Notes: generated by a model from the sequence alone, not told the origin. Shown: positions 32,749 to 42,721, counted from the first letter of the stretch. The stretch is DNA of 64,000 nt from Pedobacter sp. MC2016-14 (GCF_020991475.1 NZ_JAJMPA010000003.1:620001-684000); one strand, 5' to 3'. Translations and numbers: made by a program.

Positions 32749-34828
32749 AAAACTGGTTTACGGTGCCGAAATTGTCTTCGTCAGATTGTTACTGCCCTTA
32801 TGCTTTGGCATATTTTTCAGCGATTTAACAGAAGCCCAACACCTCAATTACATCATCTTTTTAACCGCATTAACATTTAGCACATTGTGCGCCATAAATA
32901 TCTTTTATCGGAAGCTAAAAATCTACTTTATCAAGGCAGCACCGGTATTGCTGTACTATGTGCTTATCTTTTTGATAGGCATGTTATCCGGAATGCTCCG
33001 CAACCAGTCACAGCATGCCGGGCATTTCAGTAAGCAGCCCTTTCGCTATCTAAAACTATTGGTTGATGATGAACCTCAGCAAAAAGGGAACATCGTGAGG
33101 ATAACTGCCCTTGTAATCGGCGCAATTACAGTAAAAGATAAATATGAAGTTATCAGGGGCAGAATAATGCTTGCGTACCCAAATACCAATGGTAAATTAC
33201 ATCTTCAATATGGAGACGAGCTGTTTATCCCGGCTGTTTATAAGGCCATTGCGCCAGTTTATAACCCTGGTGAATTTGATTTCCAGGCCTGGATGGCAAA
33301 GCAAAACATCTACCACCAGGCTTTTTTAAATCCAGGTCAGCTAAAAGTGTTAAGCCATAATAACGGCAACAGATTAATCGCTTATGCCTTAAATTTACGT
33401 CAGAAACAGCTTAAAGCTTACCGTAACATCATCAAAGATGATAATGCTTTTGCTGTAGCAGCCACTTTAATTTTAGGCTCCCGTGAAGATTTAAATCCGG
33501 AAATCATTACTGCGTATTCCAAAACTGGAACCATACATGCACTTTCCGTTTCCGGAATGCATGTGGGAATGATTTATTTGGTTTTAAACTGGTTACTTGC
33601 TTTTATGGACCGCAACAGGCAGGCTAAAACACTAAAAATCTTCCTTATAATTTCCTTGATCTGGTTTTACAGTTTAGTAACCGGATTTAGTCCCGCAGTA
33701 TTGCGCTCGGCAATTATGCTCACCGTATTTATTCTTGCAAAAGCATTTAAACGGAACACAAATAGCTATAACATCCTGGCCTTTGCAGCTTTTGGCCTTT
33801 TAATGTATAATCCATTCCTGCTATGGGACCTAGGCTTTCAACTGTCATTTTTATCGGTTTTCGGGCTCATCTACCTGCAACACAAAATAAAATCGTTGTT
33901 TTACACCAAATACAATATCATAAACTGGATTTGGGAAGCCGTATGTCTATCCCTATCTGCACAAATTGTCACCTTTCCGCTCAGTATTTATTACTTCCAT
34001 CAGTTCCCTTTATATGTTCTTCCTGCCAATTTGTTTATTTTAGTTCCCAGTACGCTAATGATGTACCTTGGCCTCGGCATCCTCGTGTTCCGTGCCTGGT
34101 TTCTGGCGCCTATGTTTGAGTGGCTCATTTGCTTCACAAACCAGGGTTTAACTTATTTATCCCAACTCCCCAACTCAAGTCTTAATGCCATCTGGATCTC
34201 TAAAACAGAACTTTGCTTAATCTATGGCATCCTGATTTTAGTATTTCTCTGTCTGCAAACCCGCAATAAAAAGATGTTGTTTGCAGGCATCTTGTTAGCC
34301 ATCCTATTGCAAAGTTCCTTTACCCTAAATAAAATCAGTGCCCGGCATCAACACCAACTCCTATTCTTCAGCCTCAAAAATAACTATGGGGCCGCTTTCA
34401 TTTTTTCAGACACCGCTGTTGTACTCACCGACCTTCAAAAGAACAGCAAAGCATTTCAGTTCTCCATTCAGCCTGCATTAGATCAGAAAAAAGTAAGCTG
34501 CATTAAGCTGATGAAATGGTCTGAAACTTGTAAGGTAGGCCCTTTGAAGATCAATAAACATCAAATCCTCTTTCAGCATTATCGCATTCTCAAATACGAC
34601 AGCCTGCTCCAGCAAAAACGCATCCTGCAGTGCCCCTCTTATCAGGTTATCTGGCTGCATGGAAATGTGCTTTATCGGCCAGGTGATCTTATACAGCAAA
34701 TTAAGTATGAGCATCTTGTTGCCGATGGCAGCACTAAAACCGGAATGTTAAAAATTTATGAAGATTCAGCAAACTTATTTCATATCAAACATCACATCTT
34801 AAAGAATAAAAAGGGATATTTGCCCTAA
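32738..34828 (+). CDS. comEC: ComEC/Rec2-family DNA internalisation protein (no metallo-beta-lactamase domain)
   Basis: A 696-residue inner-membrane protein. The ATG at 32738 is preferred over a longer start at 32690 and overlaps the upstream barrel gene by 11 nt. The N-terminal part (about 1-200) has membrane segments and a DUF4131-like soluble region. The competence domain (about 220-500) has ten or more helices and the ALSVSGMHVGMIY and GFSPAVLRSAIMLTVFI family motifs. The C-terminal about 150 residues lack the HxHxDH metal site of longer ComEC forms. It likely carries single-stranded DNA into the cytoplasm. Confidence 0.9.
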   Translation: MNSEKLVYGAEIVFVRLLLPLCFGIFFSDLTEAQHLNYIIFLTALTFSTLCAINIFYRKLKIYFIKAAPVLLYYVLIFLIGMLSGMLRNQSQHAGHFSKQPFRYLKLLVDDEPQQKGNIVRITALVIGAITVKDKYEVIRGRIMLAYPNTNGKLHLQYGDELFIPAVYKAIAPVYNPGEFDFQAWMAKQNIYHQAFLNPGQLKVLSHNNGNRLIAYALNLRQKQLKAYRNIIKDDNAFAVAATLILGSREDLNPEIITAYSKTGTIHALSVSGMHVGMIYLVLNWLLAFMDRNRQAKTLKIFLIISLIWFYSLVTGFSPAVLRSAIMLTVFILAKAFKRNTNSYNILAFAAFGLLMYNPFLLWDLGFQLSFLSVFGLIYLQHKIKSLFYTKYNIINWIWEAVCLSLSAQIVTFPLSIYYFHQFPLYVLPANLFILVPSTLMMYLGLGILVFRAWFLAPMFEWLICFTNQGLTYLSQLPNSSLNAIWISKTELCLIYGILILVFLCLQTRNKKMLFAGILLAILLQSSFTLNKISARHQHQLLFFSLKNNYGAAFIFSDTAVVLTDLQKNSKAFQFSIQPALDQKKVSCIKLMKWSETCKVGPLKINKHQILFQHYRILKYDSLLQQKRILQCPSYQVIWLHGNVLYRPGDLIQQIKYEHLVADGSTKTGMLKIYEDSANLFHIKHHILKNKKGYLP

Positions 34829-34844
34829 CTCAACTGATCTATTT

Positions 34845-35636
34845 ATGCTAACCAACATGACAGAACCTTTGGTTTTATATAGTGTATATAACAAGGTGGC
34901 TACCATCACGTTAAACCGTTCAGAAAAAAGGAACGCCTTAAACCCTGAGCTTGTAAACTTACTTACAGAAAGTTTTTTAAGGGCGGCAGAAGATGAACAG
35001 GTTAAGGTAGTTCTGCTTAAAGCCAATGGAGCAGTATTTAGTGCCGGTGCAGATCTGAATTACCTGCTACAGTTACAGCAAAATTCATATGAAGAAAACC
35101 TGGCAGATTCTGAAAACTTAAAGCGGTTGTTTACCACTATCTATTATCTTCCAAAAATAGTAATTGCCCAGGTAGAAGGTCACGCTATTGCAGGTGGTTG
35201 TGGCCTGGCAACAATATGTGACCTCATTTATGCTGTTCCAGAAGCAAACTTTGGCTATACAGAGGTTAAGCTTGGTTTTGTACCGGCCATTGTTTCCTGT
35301 TTCCTGTTGCGTAAGACCAGTGAAAGCATCGCAAAACAAATCCTGCTCACAGGCGATTTGTTTACAGCACAAAAAGCTTTCGACTACGGACTGATAAATT
35401 ACGTAACGCCGGCAGCAGAGATTAATCAAACGGTTATGGACTGTGCATTGAAACTATGTACAGAAACTTCCGCCAATTCACTTATGGTAACCAAGCAACT
35501 CATCGGTCAAACTAACAATCCTCAACTGGAAAAAATGCTGGACTTTGCCGTCCACATCAATGCCAGGGTACGTGACAGTGATGACTTTAAAAAAGGCATT
35601 GCTGCGTTCATCAATAAAGAAAAAATCAATTGGTAA
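34845..35636 (+). CDS. Enoyl-CoA hydratase/isomerase family protein
   Basis: A 263-residue crotonase-fold enzyme. The oxyanion-hole segments are FSAGADLNYL (about 67-76) and AIAGGCGLATICDL (about 111-124). The second catalytic Glu is present in FGYTEVKLGFVPAIV, but the first position, normally Glu, is Gly (GGCGLA), as in several subfamilies that use a single acid. Similar to Bacteroidota proteins annotated as methylglutaconyl-CoA hydratase (leucine degradation), but the substrate is not certain. The next gene overlaps its stop codon by 7 nt. Start could be the ATG at 34845 or 34857. Confidence 0.9.
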   Translation: MLTNMTEPLVLYSVYNKVATITLNRSEKRNALNPELVNLLTESFLRAAEDEQVKVVLLKANGAVFSAGADLNYLLQLQQNSYEENLADSENLKRLFTTIYYLPKIVIAQVEGHAIAGGCGLATICDLIYAVPEANFGYTEVKLGFVPAIVSCFLLRKTSESIAKQILLTGDLFTAQKAFDYGLINYVTPAAEINQTVMDCALKLCTETSANSLMVTKQLIGQTNNPQLEKMLDFAVHINARVRDSDDFKKGIAAFINKEKINW

Positions 35637-37492
35637 GAAGCTTATTATTTTTTGTTCGCCTGTATCTTTTCTGGATACTTTTCTTCTGCATAGACCGGGT
35701 AATCTTTCTGGCGGTCTTCCATAAAAAACTCACCCTAATTCCTGCAAAGCAGGTGCTGGCAACCTTCTATCATGGATTTAGCCTGGATTTGTCAATGACA
35801 GCATATATCTCCATATTCCCTGTTTTGTATGCTGTATTTAACTATTTATACGGCAAGGGCCAGGCGGGCATGAAATGGTTAAGAATTTACAATACGGTCT
35901 TAATTGTCATATTCAGCCTTATCTCAGTCATCAACTTCAATATTTTCAGAGAATGGGGAACAAAATTAAATGCCAAGGCCATTGGTTTTGCATTTACAGC
36001 GCCAAATGAATCACTGGCTTCAGGTGCCTCCTCGCCTATTTTACCAGGCTTATCAATTCTTATTTTTCTGATTACCTCGGGTATACTGCTGCGTAAATTC
36101 ATTGTACCATTACACATCAACTTCAATAAAAATAAATTCAGCACCCGGATTATTGGAAGTATGGTGTTGATGCTGATCAATTTTTTATTCATCCGTGGGG
36201 GATCAGTAGCCCCTATTAACCAAAGTGCCGCTTACTATTCAGATGATTCTATCTTAAATCATGCCGCTGTAAATACCGAATGGAACCTGATGTACAGTGT
36301 GCTTGCTGCCACAGGGCCTCATAAAAACCACTACCTGTATTTAACGCCTAAAGATGCAGATGAAAATTTAAAAGCCCTGTTCAGTGTCAAAAAAGACAGC
36401 ACCATACAGGTATTAACCACCAAAAGACCGAATGTAGTATTGGTGATTATGGAAAGTTTTACAGCAGACTTAACCAGTGTGCTTGGGCGGGAAAAAGGCG
36501 TAACACCCAAATTTGACAGTTTGGTGCAGCATGGTATTTTGTTCTCCAAAATATATTCTACAGGCAACCGCACCGATAAGGGCATCATTGGCACCCTAGC
36601 TGGCTTTCCAAGCCTTGCCGCAGGCAACATGGTCAATTACCTTCATAAAATGCAGAAGATTCCGGCAATTTCCCAGGAGTTCAGGAGAAATGGCTATCAA
36701 ACCTCATTTTATTACGGCGGTGCATCAGAATTTGACAATTACAAGGCATTTATACTCTCCCACAGCTATCAAAAACTGATTGACAAAAAGGATTTTAGTA
36801 AAGCTGAAATGAATTCTAAATGGGGTGCGTACGATGGTGTGGTATTGAACAGACAAATTAAAGAGCTCAATAAAACCAGGCAACCATTTTTTGCTACGCA
36901 AATGACCTTAACCAATCACGAACCTTTTGAAGTTCCGGGAGCCTATAAATTTGGTTTGCTGGACAATTCCATGAGGTTCAGGAGCACAGCCTATTATACA
37001 GATTCTTGTATCAATGACTTTTTAAACCAGGCAAAGAAACAAGCATGGTACAAAAATACGCTCTTCGTTTTTATCGCAGATCATGGCCATATCCTGCCTT
37101 CAGAAAGTAATGAAGTCTACATGCCCCAGCGTTACCACATTCCTATGTTATTTTTTGGTGATGTCATCAAAAAAGAATATCAGGGAAAGGTTTTTGACCG
37201 GGTAGGCAGCCAGATAGACCTTGCAAATACCCTGCTAAGTCAGCTAAGTATGAATACTAAACCATTTATCTGGAGCAAAAACCTACTCAATCCTTATACC
37301 AGGCCTTTTGCTTTTTTTAGCTGGGATAATGGAATGGGCTTTATCAATAGCCAGCAATGTGTTACATTTGATAATGTAGGCAAAAGAGTTTTATATAATG
37401 ACAACAAGACAGCTCCTAAACAGACGGCAGAAAGCCTTAGAGACGGACAATCCTTTTTACAGAAAGCATATCAACAATTTATAGAACTTTAA
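35630..37492 (+). CDS. LtaS/MdoB-like membrane sulfatase-fold phosphoglycerol transferase
   Basis: A 620-residue protein with about five N-terminal membrane helices (1-190) and a large exported sulfatase-fold domain (about 260-600). Visible metal and nucleophile motifs are VVLVIMESF, GNRTDKGIIGTLAGFPS (Thr nucleophile region), SFYYGGASEFDNY, TNHEPFEVP and FIADHGH. Enzymes of this family move phosphoglycerol or phosphoethanolamine onto envelope glycans or lipids. No in-frame ATG exists near the start; TTG at 35630-35632, inside the previous gene's end, is the only reasonable initiator. Bacteroidota do not make lipoteichoic acid, so the acceptor is unknown. Confidence 0.9.
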   Translation: MVRSLLFFVRLYLFWILFFCIDRVIFLAVFHKKLTLIPAKQVLATFYHGFSLDLSMTAYISIFPVLYAVFNYLYGKGQAGMKWLRIYNTVLIVIFSLISVINFNIFREWGTKLNAKAIGFAFTAPNESLASGASSPILPGLSILIFLITSGILLRKFIVPLHINFNKNKFSTRIIGSMVLMLINFLFIRGGSVAPINQSAAYYSDDSILNHAAVNTEWNLMYSVLAATGPHKNHYLYLTPKDADENLKALFSVKKDSTIQVLTTKRPNVVLVIMESFTADLTSVLGREKGVTPKFDSLVQHGILFSKIYSTGNRTDKGIIGTLAGFPSLAAGNMVNYLHKMQKIPAISQEFRRNGYQTSFYYGGASEFDNYKAFILSHSYQKLIDKKDFSKAEMNSKWGAYDGVVLNRQIKELNKTRQPFFATQMTLTNHEPFEVPGAYKFGLLDNSMRFRSTAYYTDSCINDFLNQAKKQAWYKNTLFVFIADHGHILPSESNEVYMPQRYHIPMLFFGDVIKKEYQGKVFDRVGSQIDLANTLLSQLSMNTKPFIWSKNLLNPYTRPFAFFSWDNGMGFINSQQCVTFDNVGKRVLYNDNKTAPKQTAESLRDGQSFLQKAYQQFIEL

Positions 37493-37494
37493 AA

Positions 37495-39675
37495 ATGAAC
37501 TTAAAAAACACCGCTTTTAAACTGGCCTGTATGGCCGTCCTTTTGTGTGGTTACCTCAATGGCCATGCACAAGGCAAAGATGGCATCAATTGGGCCAAAG
37601 ATGGGAATTCCTATTATGAGGTAGACCAAATGGGGCAAATTACCTCCATTACCCTTCCAAAAAGGGAACGTAAAGTTATTGTATCTTCCACCTTGCTTAG
37701 CCCCGCCGGACTGGGCTACGCACTACAGGTAAGATCTTTTCAACTTTCTGAAGATGGCAAAAAAGCCCTGATCTATACCAACAGTAAAAAAGTATGGCGT
37801 TACGATACCCGTGGTGATTACTGGGTAGCTGATTTAACAAGCAACAAACTTTTACAAGTAGGAAAAGACAAACCGGCTTCCTCTCTGATGTTTGCCAAGT
37901 TTTCTCCGGATGCTTCAAAGGTAGCTTATGTAAGCGGGCACAATTTATATGTAGACGACCTTAGCTCTGGAGCAACTAAAGCCTTAACTACTGATGGAAC
38001 AGACCGTTTAATCAATGGAACGTTTGATTGGGTTTACGAAGAGGAATTTGACTGCAGGGATGGATTTAGGTGGAGTCCTGATGGAAGTACGATCGCATAC
38101 TGGCAAATTGATGCTACCAAAATCAAGAATTTCCTGATGATTGACAACATAGATTCCATCTATCCTTTTACCATTCCCGTAGAATACCCAAAAGTGGGCG
38201 AGAATCCATCTAACTGTAAAGTAGGTGTGGTAAATGTGGCAACAGCAAAAACAACCTGGCTTGCTGTTCCTGGTGATCAGGTACAAAACTACATTCCCAG
38301 AATGGACTGGATTCCTGGAAGCAGCGAAATTATTTTGCAACAATTAAACAGAGAACAGAATATAAGTAAATTGTATGTAGCCAATACAAAAACGGGAAGT
38401 ATCAACACCATTTATACAGAAACAGATAAAGCCTGGATTGATGCCGCTCCGGAATTCAAATGGATCAACGAAAACAAAGAATTTATATTGGTTAGTGAAA
38501 AAGACGGATGGCGCCATCATTACCGCATCAGCAGAGACGGAAAAAAACAAACGCTGATCACAAATGGCAACTATGATGTTATTGAGAACACGCTGGTTGA
38601 CGAAAAGAATGGCCTGCTATATTTCATTGCCTCTCCTGCCAATGCTACTCAAAAATATCTGTACAAAACAAAACTTGATGGAAAAGGTAAACCGGAAATG
38701 GTAACCTCCGCAGTTTTTCCCGGTACCCATGCTTATGATATTTCACCAAACGGTCTTTGGGCTTTTCATGAATACCAAAGTGCGGCTATACGTCCCATGA
38801 GCGAATGGTTGAACATGACCACAGGCAATCCTTTTTCTATGGAGGGCAGTATCACCAACAAATTGTCAACTATAAAATTGGCCAAAAATGGTGTTGAATT
38901 TTTCAAAATTAAAACAGAAGATGGTACAGAACTGGATGGATGGATGAAGAAGCCCTTAAACTTTGACCAGACCAAAAAGTATCCTGTTGTATTTTATGTA
39001 TATGGAGAACCTGCCTCACAAACCGTAACAGACACTTACGGTACAGGAAACAATTTCCTTTATGCTGGCGATATTTCAAAAGATGGTTACATCACCATGT
39101 CTATAGAAAACCGTGGTGCCCCTGCGCCTAAAGGAAGAGAATTTCGCAAAAGCATTTATAAAAACATAGGAGTATTGAATATCAAGGACCAGGCAGACGC
39201 TGCGAAGAAAATTATGGAGTGGCCATTTGTTGATAAAGACAGAATAGCCGTTTGGGGATGGAGCGGCGGCGGTTCTTCTACATTAAACCTGATGTTCCAA
39301 TACCCTCAAATCTACAAAACTGGTATTTCTATCGCCGCTGTTGTTAACCAGCTCACCTACGATAACATTTATCAGGAAAGGTATATGGGATCGCCTTTAA
39401 AAAGCAAAGAGGCTTATATAAAAGGTTCGCCACTTAGTTATGCCAAAAATCTTCAGGGCAATTTATTATACATTCATGGTACTGGTGATGACAATGTGCA
39501 CTACCAAAATGCAGAAATGCTCATCAATGAACTGGTAAAATATGGTAAAGTATTTCAATTGATGTCTTACCCAAACCGTACGCATAGCATCAGCGAAGGA
39601 CAAGGAACAAGACAGCACCTTTCTTTAACCTATACCAAATTCTTACAGCAAAACTGCCCTATGGGCGGCAAATAA
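37495..39675 (+). CDS. S9B dipeptidyl peptidase IV-like protease
   Basis: A 726-residue exported serine exopeptidase with a signal peptide (MNLKNTAFKLACMAVLLCGYLNGHAQ). An N-terminal beta-propeller (about 40-480) includes DWVYEEEF and RWSPDGSTIAYWQID. The C-terminal alpha/beta-hydrolase has WGWSGGG with nucleophile Ser590, Asp665/666 in GDDNVHYQN, and His697 in NRTHSI. The Glu pair in DWVYEEEF matches the N-terminus-binding Glu of DPP IV. It cuts dipeptides after proline. It follows the LtaS-like gene by only 2 nt, so is co-transcribed, and ends 4 nt before the convergent kinase gene. Confidence 0.95.
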   Translation: MNLKNTAFKLACMAVLLCGYLNGHAQGKDGINWAKDGNSYYEVDQMGQITSITLPKRERKVIVSSTLLSPAGLGYALQVRSFQLSEDGKKALIYTNSKKVWRYDTRGDYWVADLTSNKLLQVGKDKPASSLMFAKFSPDASKVAYVSGHNLYVDDLSSGATKALTTDGTDRLINGTFDWVYEEEFDCRDGFRWSPDGSTIAYWQIDATKIKNFLMIDNIDSIYPFTIPVEYPKVGENPSNCKVGVVNVATAKTTWLAVPGDQVQNYIPRMDWIPGSSEIILQQLNREQNISKLYVANTKTGSINTIYTETDKAWIDAAPEFKWINENKEFILVSEKDGWRHHYRISRDGKKQTLITNGNYDVIENTLVDEKNGLLYFIASPANATQKYLYKTKLDGKGKPEMVTSAVFPGTHAYDISPNGLWAFHEYQSAAIRPMSEWLNMTTGNPFSMEGSITNKLSTIKLAKNGVEFFKIKTEDGTELDGWMKKPLNFDQTKKYPVVFYVYGEPASQTVTDTYGTGNNFLYAGDISKDGYITMSIENRGAPAPKGREFRKSIYKNIGVLNIKDQADAAKKIMEWPFVDKDRIAVWGWSGGGSSTLNLMFQYPQIYKTGISIAAVVNQLTYDNIYQERYMGSPLKSKEAYIKGSPLSYAKNLQGNLLYIHGTGDDNVHYQNAEMLINELVKYGKVFQLMSYPNRTHSISEGQGTRQHLSLTYTKFLQQNCPMGGK

Positions 39676-39679
39676 GAGA

Positions 39680-40417
39680 CTAACGTCTAACAGGGAGTTC
39701 CACGGTAAACGTGGCTCCCTTACCTTCGCTCTCCGCAAACAACTTCCCGCCATGGGCTTCTACCAGGCCTTTAGCAATAGAAAGCCCTAAGCCTGTTGAA
39801 TTTTCGCCACCTGTAGGCTGCGCACTTAAGCGCGTAAAACGCTGAAAAAGCAACTGTTTATCTTCTTCTGTAAATCCTGGGCCTTCATCTTGTACCGAAA
39901 CTGCTACCTGATCAGCTTTTAAGCACATTGAAACCGTAATAGCAGCCCCTTCTGGAGAATATTTAATTGCATTGTTGATCAGGTTGTCAAAAACTTCAGT
40001 CAGTTTATTTTCATCTGCCTGAACATAAGGATCAACCTCAGCTGTAAAAGATATCGTTTGGTTTTTCCGGTCGGCAAGCGGAAAATTCATTGCAATTACC
40101 TGTTTAACCAGATCCACCAATGGCAGTTTAATCAGCATTAAATTAACTTTACCGGCTTCCATCGTCCCCATCTGCAATAACTCGTCAATGATACGCACCA
40201 TACTTAAACTTGCCGTTTTGATCTGATCGCACATTTTGTCGATCATGTCCGGATCGTCTTTTTTGAGCTTAATCAAATCTGCGCGCACAGGAATAGTGGT
40301 TAAGGGATTTTTTAAATCGTGTACAGCTGCATGCAGAAAATCATACATCTGCTGTACCCTTAATTGTTCTGTTAAGTTTAGTTCCGGGTTGCTAGGAGTC
40401 GTCATCTGGGTAGCCAT
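39680..40417 (-). CDS. Soluble sensor histidine kinase
   Basis: A 245-residue cytoplasmic kinase without membrane helices or a recognisable sensor domain. The H-box is HDLKNPLTTIPV with phosphorylation His33. The ATPase core carries the N box NLINNAIKYSPEG, G1 VQDEGPGF and G2 GLGLSIAKGLVEAHGG. It starts with a short 30-residue lead before the H-box. No response regulator is adjacent; orphan regulators in this window lie at 19919 and 23625. The gene converges with the DPP IV gene 4 nt away. It might act as a signal integrator in a phosphorelay. Confidence 0.93.
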   Translation of the reverse strand: MATQMTTPSNPELNLTEQLRVQQMYDFLHAAVHDLKNPLTTIPVRADLIKLKKDDPDMIDKMCDQIKTASLSMVRIIDELLQMGTMEAGKVNLMLIKLPLVDLVKQVIAMNFPLADRKNQTISFTAEVDPYVQADENKLTEVFDNLINNAIKYSPEGAAITVSMCLKADQVAVSVQDEGPGFTEEDKQLLFQRFTRLSAQPTGGENSTGLGLSIAKGLVEAHGGKLFAESEGKGATFTVELPVRR

Positions 40418-40483
40418 GGGTTCTTAATTTACAATTGGTTAGCAATATAGCATAAAATTCGCTAAATATTAAACGTATAAAAA

Positions 40484-40515
40484 AAAGGAGGCCTGCATGG
40501 TAGCAGACCTCCTTT
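40484..40515 (-). terminator. Rho-independent terminator of the dsbD operon
   Basis: A 13-bp imperfect stem AAAGGAGGcCTGC / GCAGaCCTCCTTT with a 6-nt loop. On the minus strand it is followed by a run of T, so it ends transcription of dsbD before the kinase gene. Confidence 0.85.
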
Positions 40516-40534
40516 AACATTGTAAAATAGAATC

Positions 40535-42226
40535 CTATTTTTTATAAGCTTCCAGCCCGCTATTTAAAAATTTCAAATAATTGGCTACTTCATAATCTGC
40601 ACCCTGAGGTGGCACTAAAACACCTTCTGTACGCGGATCAAGTAATACATAAAAAGGCTGAGCATTGGCTTGAAATCTTGAAGCTTGTAAATCACTCCAT
40701 TTTTTTGCCAATGTGTTCAAGCTCTTTCCTGCAGCGTTAACCACCACATCTTCCGGAGCAAGCTCAGTTTTATCGTCTACATATAATTGAATCAATACGT
40801 AATCCTGGCTAATCAATTTATACACAGCCGGATCAGGCCATACGTTTGCTTCCATCTTGCGACAGTTTACACAGGCATGTCCAGTAAAGTCAATCAACAC
40901 TGGTTTACCTACACTTTTGGCATACTCTACTCCTTCTTTATAATCAAAAAACGGATCAAGTTTCAAAGGCTTCTCAAAAAGCTCTGCATATTTATGCGGT
41001 TTAGAAGATGAGCTTTCCGGAGCTGCCGCAGCAAAACCGCCACCCAATGATGAGGTATACAAATCGAAATCTTGCGTTGACTGCGGAGGCAAAAATGCTG
41101 AAATAGATTTTAACGGCGCGCCCCATAATCCAGGAACCATATAAACGGAAAATGAAAATACGATAATGGCTAAAAACAATCTCGGAACAGAAACAAACGG
41201 TACCGGACTATCGTGAGAGAATTTGATTTTGCCCAATAAATACAGGCCCATCAAAGTAAAAATCACAATCCACAATACAAGGAATATTTCGCGGTCAAAC
41301 CAGTTCCAGTGGTAGGCTAAATCTACGTTACTTAAAAACTTAAGTGCAAAGGCTAGTTCAAGAAAACCTAAAACAACTTTTACACTGTTCAACCATCCGC
41401 CTGATTTAGGCAATGTGCTTAGTAAGGAAGGAAACATAGCGAACAATACAAATGGTATGGCCAATGCAAGTGCAAAACCAAACATTCCTACTGCAGGGCC
41501 CAATAAAGCACCACTTGTAGCCGCCTGTACCAGCAAAGTACCAATAATTGGTCCGGTACAAGAGAAAGAAACAAGTGCCAGCGTGCCAGCCATAAAAAAT
41601 AAACCGGCAATACCACCTTTATCAGAATTCGCATCCATCTTGTTTACCCAACTCGATGGCATGGTAATTTCGAAAGCGCCCAAAAAAGAAGCACCGAAAA
41701 CAACCAGCAGCAAAAAGAAAAAGAAGTTAAAGATTCCATTGGTAGACAGGCTGCTCAATGCGTCTGCACCAAACAATACCGTAATCAATAAGCCAAGTAC
41801 CACGTAAATCACGATGATAAAAAAACCATATAACATGGCGTTCCTTATGCCTTTACCTTTATCCTGTCCTTTTGTAAAAAAGCTTACCGTTAAAGGAACC
41901 ATCGGAAAAATACAAGGCATCAAAAAAGCAGCAAAGCCACCAAGAAATCCGGCAATAAATATTGCCCAAATTGTTTGTTGTGTATCTTTTTTATCTGCTG
42001 TTTTTCCCGCTACCGTTACTACGGCAGAATCTGCGCTGCTTTTAGCTACCGCAGGAGCGGCTGTAACCTGTGTATCGGCAGCCGGAGTTTCGGGGGCGAT
42101 CTCCGTAAATTCCACTCCATCCATGGAGGTCGTATCTTCTGTTTGCGCCCTAAGGTTGCCAAAGGATACTAAAATCAATAAGGCCGGCAGGATAAACCTG
42201 CACAAGCCTTTTTGTAATCTATTCAT
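40535..42226 (-). CDS. dsbD: DsbD-like thiol:disulfide interchange protein without its alpha domain
   Basis: A 563-residue inner-membrane protein. After a signal-like start it has a Thr/Ala-rich lead, then about eight membrane helices (85-370) with the two redox cysteines in FLMPCIFPMVPLT and SFSCTGPII. A C-terminal thioredoxin-like domain (about 420-563) has GHACVNCRKME, the CxxC motif. It passes electrons from cytoplasmic thioredoxin to periplasmic proteins. Classical DsbD has an N-terminal alpha domain; here that domain is a separate gene (42272-42721) just upstream. Length is typical of this split form. The operon also has a TlpA-like protein as probable client. Confidence 0.92.
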   Translation of the reverse strand: MNRLQKGLCRFILPALLILVSFGNLRAQTEDTTSMDGVEFTEIAPETPAADTQVTAAPAVAKSSADSAVVTVAGKTADKKDTQQTIWAIFIAGFLGGFAAFLMPCIFPMVPLTVSFFTKGQDKGKGIRNAMLYGFFIIVIYVVLGLLITVLFGADALSSLSTNGIFNFFFFLLLVVFGASFLGAFEITMPSSWVNKMDANSDKGGIAGLFFMAGTLALVSFSCTGPIIGTLLVQAATSGALLGPAVGMFGFALALAIPFVLFAMFPSLLSTLPKSGGWLNSVKVVLGFLELAFALKFLSNVDLAYHWNWFDREIFLVLWIVIFTLMGLYLLGKIKFSHDSPVPFVSVPRLFLAIIVFSFSVYMVPGLWGAPLKSISAFLPPQSTQDFDLYTSSLGGGFAAAAPESSSSKPHKYAELFEKPLKLDPFFDYKEGVEYAKSVGKPVLIDFTGHACVNCRKMEANVWPDPAVYKLISQDYVLIQLYVDDKTELAPEDVVVNAAGKSLNTLAKKWSDLQASRFQANAQPFYVLLDPRTEGVLVPPQGADYEVANYLKFLNSGLEAYKK

Positions 42227-42271
42227 CTAATTAATATAAATTATCTACAATCTGCGAAAAGTTTTCCTTAC

Positions 42272-42721
42272 TTATTTAACAGGAATACTGAATTCAACCT
42301 CTTCTGGTGGAAGACATTGTTTGTCGTCGCAAGTCATGTATTCAAATTTACCTTTAACAACTACAGGTTTACCTGGTTTAATTTTCACCTTTTGTTGAAA
42401 AATAACACTTTTTTCAAAGTACGTTACGTTCATGCTAAATGTTTCCTCAAATTTAGTTACACCTTTTGGCTCAATAGTTTTACCTACTAAAGTATAAGAA
42501 GGCGAAGGTGCAAATGTAAAGGTAGTTTTTACCGGACCGCCGTCTTTAACGTTCTGTGAATATACATGCCATCCATCACCAATGGTAGCTTTAATAAATA
42601 CAGTAGCTTCAGTAGCACTGGTTTTTTTAGCACCATAACTCCAGGTTACCGGTTTCATGATTTGGCTATGTGCGGCAGCTGTAAAAAACAGCGCGGCAGC
42701 TAATAAAAATAATCGTTTCAT
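42272..42721 (-). CDS. Stand-alone DsbD alpha-domain-like periplasmic protein
   Basis: A 149-residue exported protein with a signal peptide (MKRLFLLAAALFFTAAAHS). The mature immunoglobulin-like domain has WHVYSQNV, DGGPVKTTFTF and a terminal MTCDDKQCLPPEEVEF, where Cys-x4-Cys is the redox pair of the DsbD N-terminal (DsbC-like) domain. It lies 45 nt upstream of dsbD and 28 nt downstream of a TlpA-like gene, all on one strand. Splitting lets the alpha domain diffuse or meet different clients. Function is inferred from family and neighbours. Confidence 0.88.
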   Translation of the reverse strand: MKRLFLLAAALFFTAAAHSQIMKPVTWSYGAKKTSATEATVFIKATIGDGWHVYSQNVKDGGPVKTTFTFAPSPSYTLVGKTIEPKGVTKFEETFSMNVTYFEKSVIFQQKVKIKPGKPVVVKGKFEYMTCDDKQCLPPEEVEFSIPVK

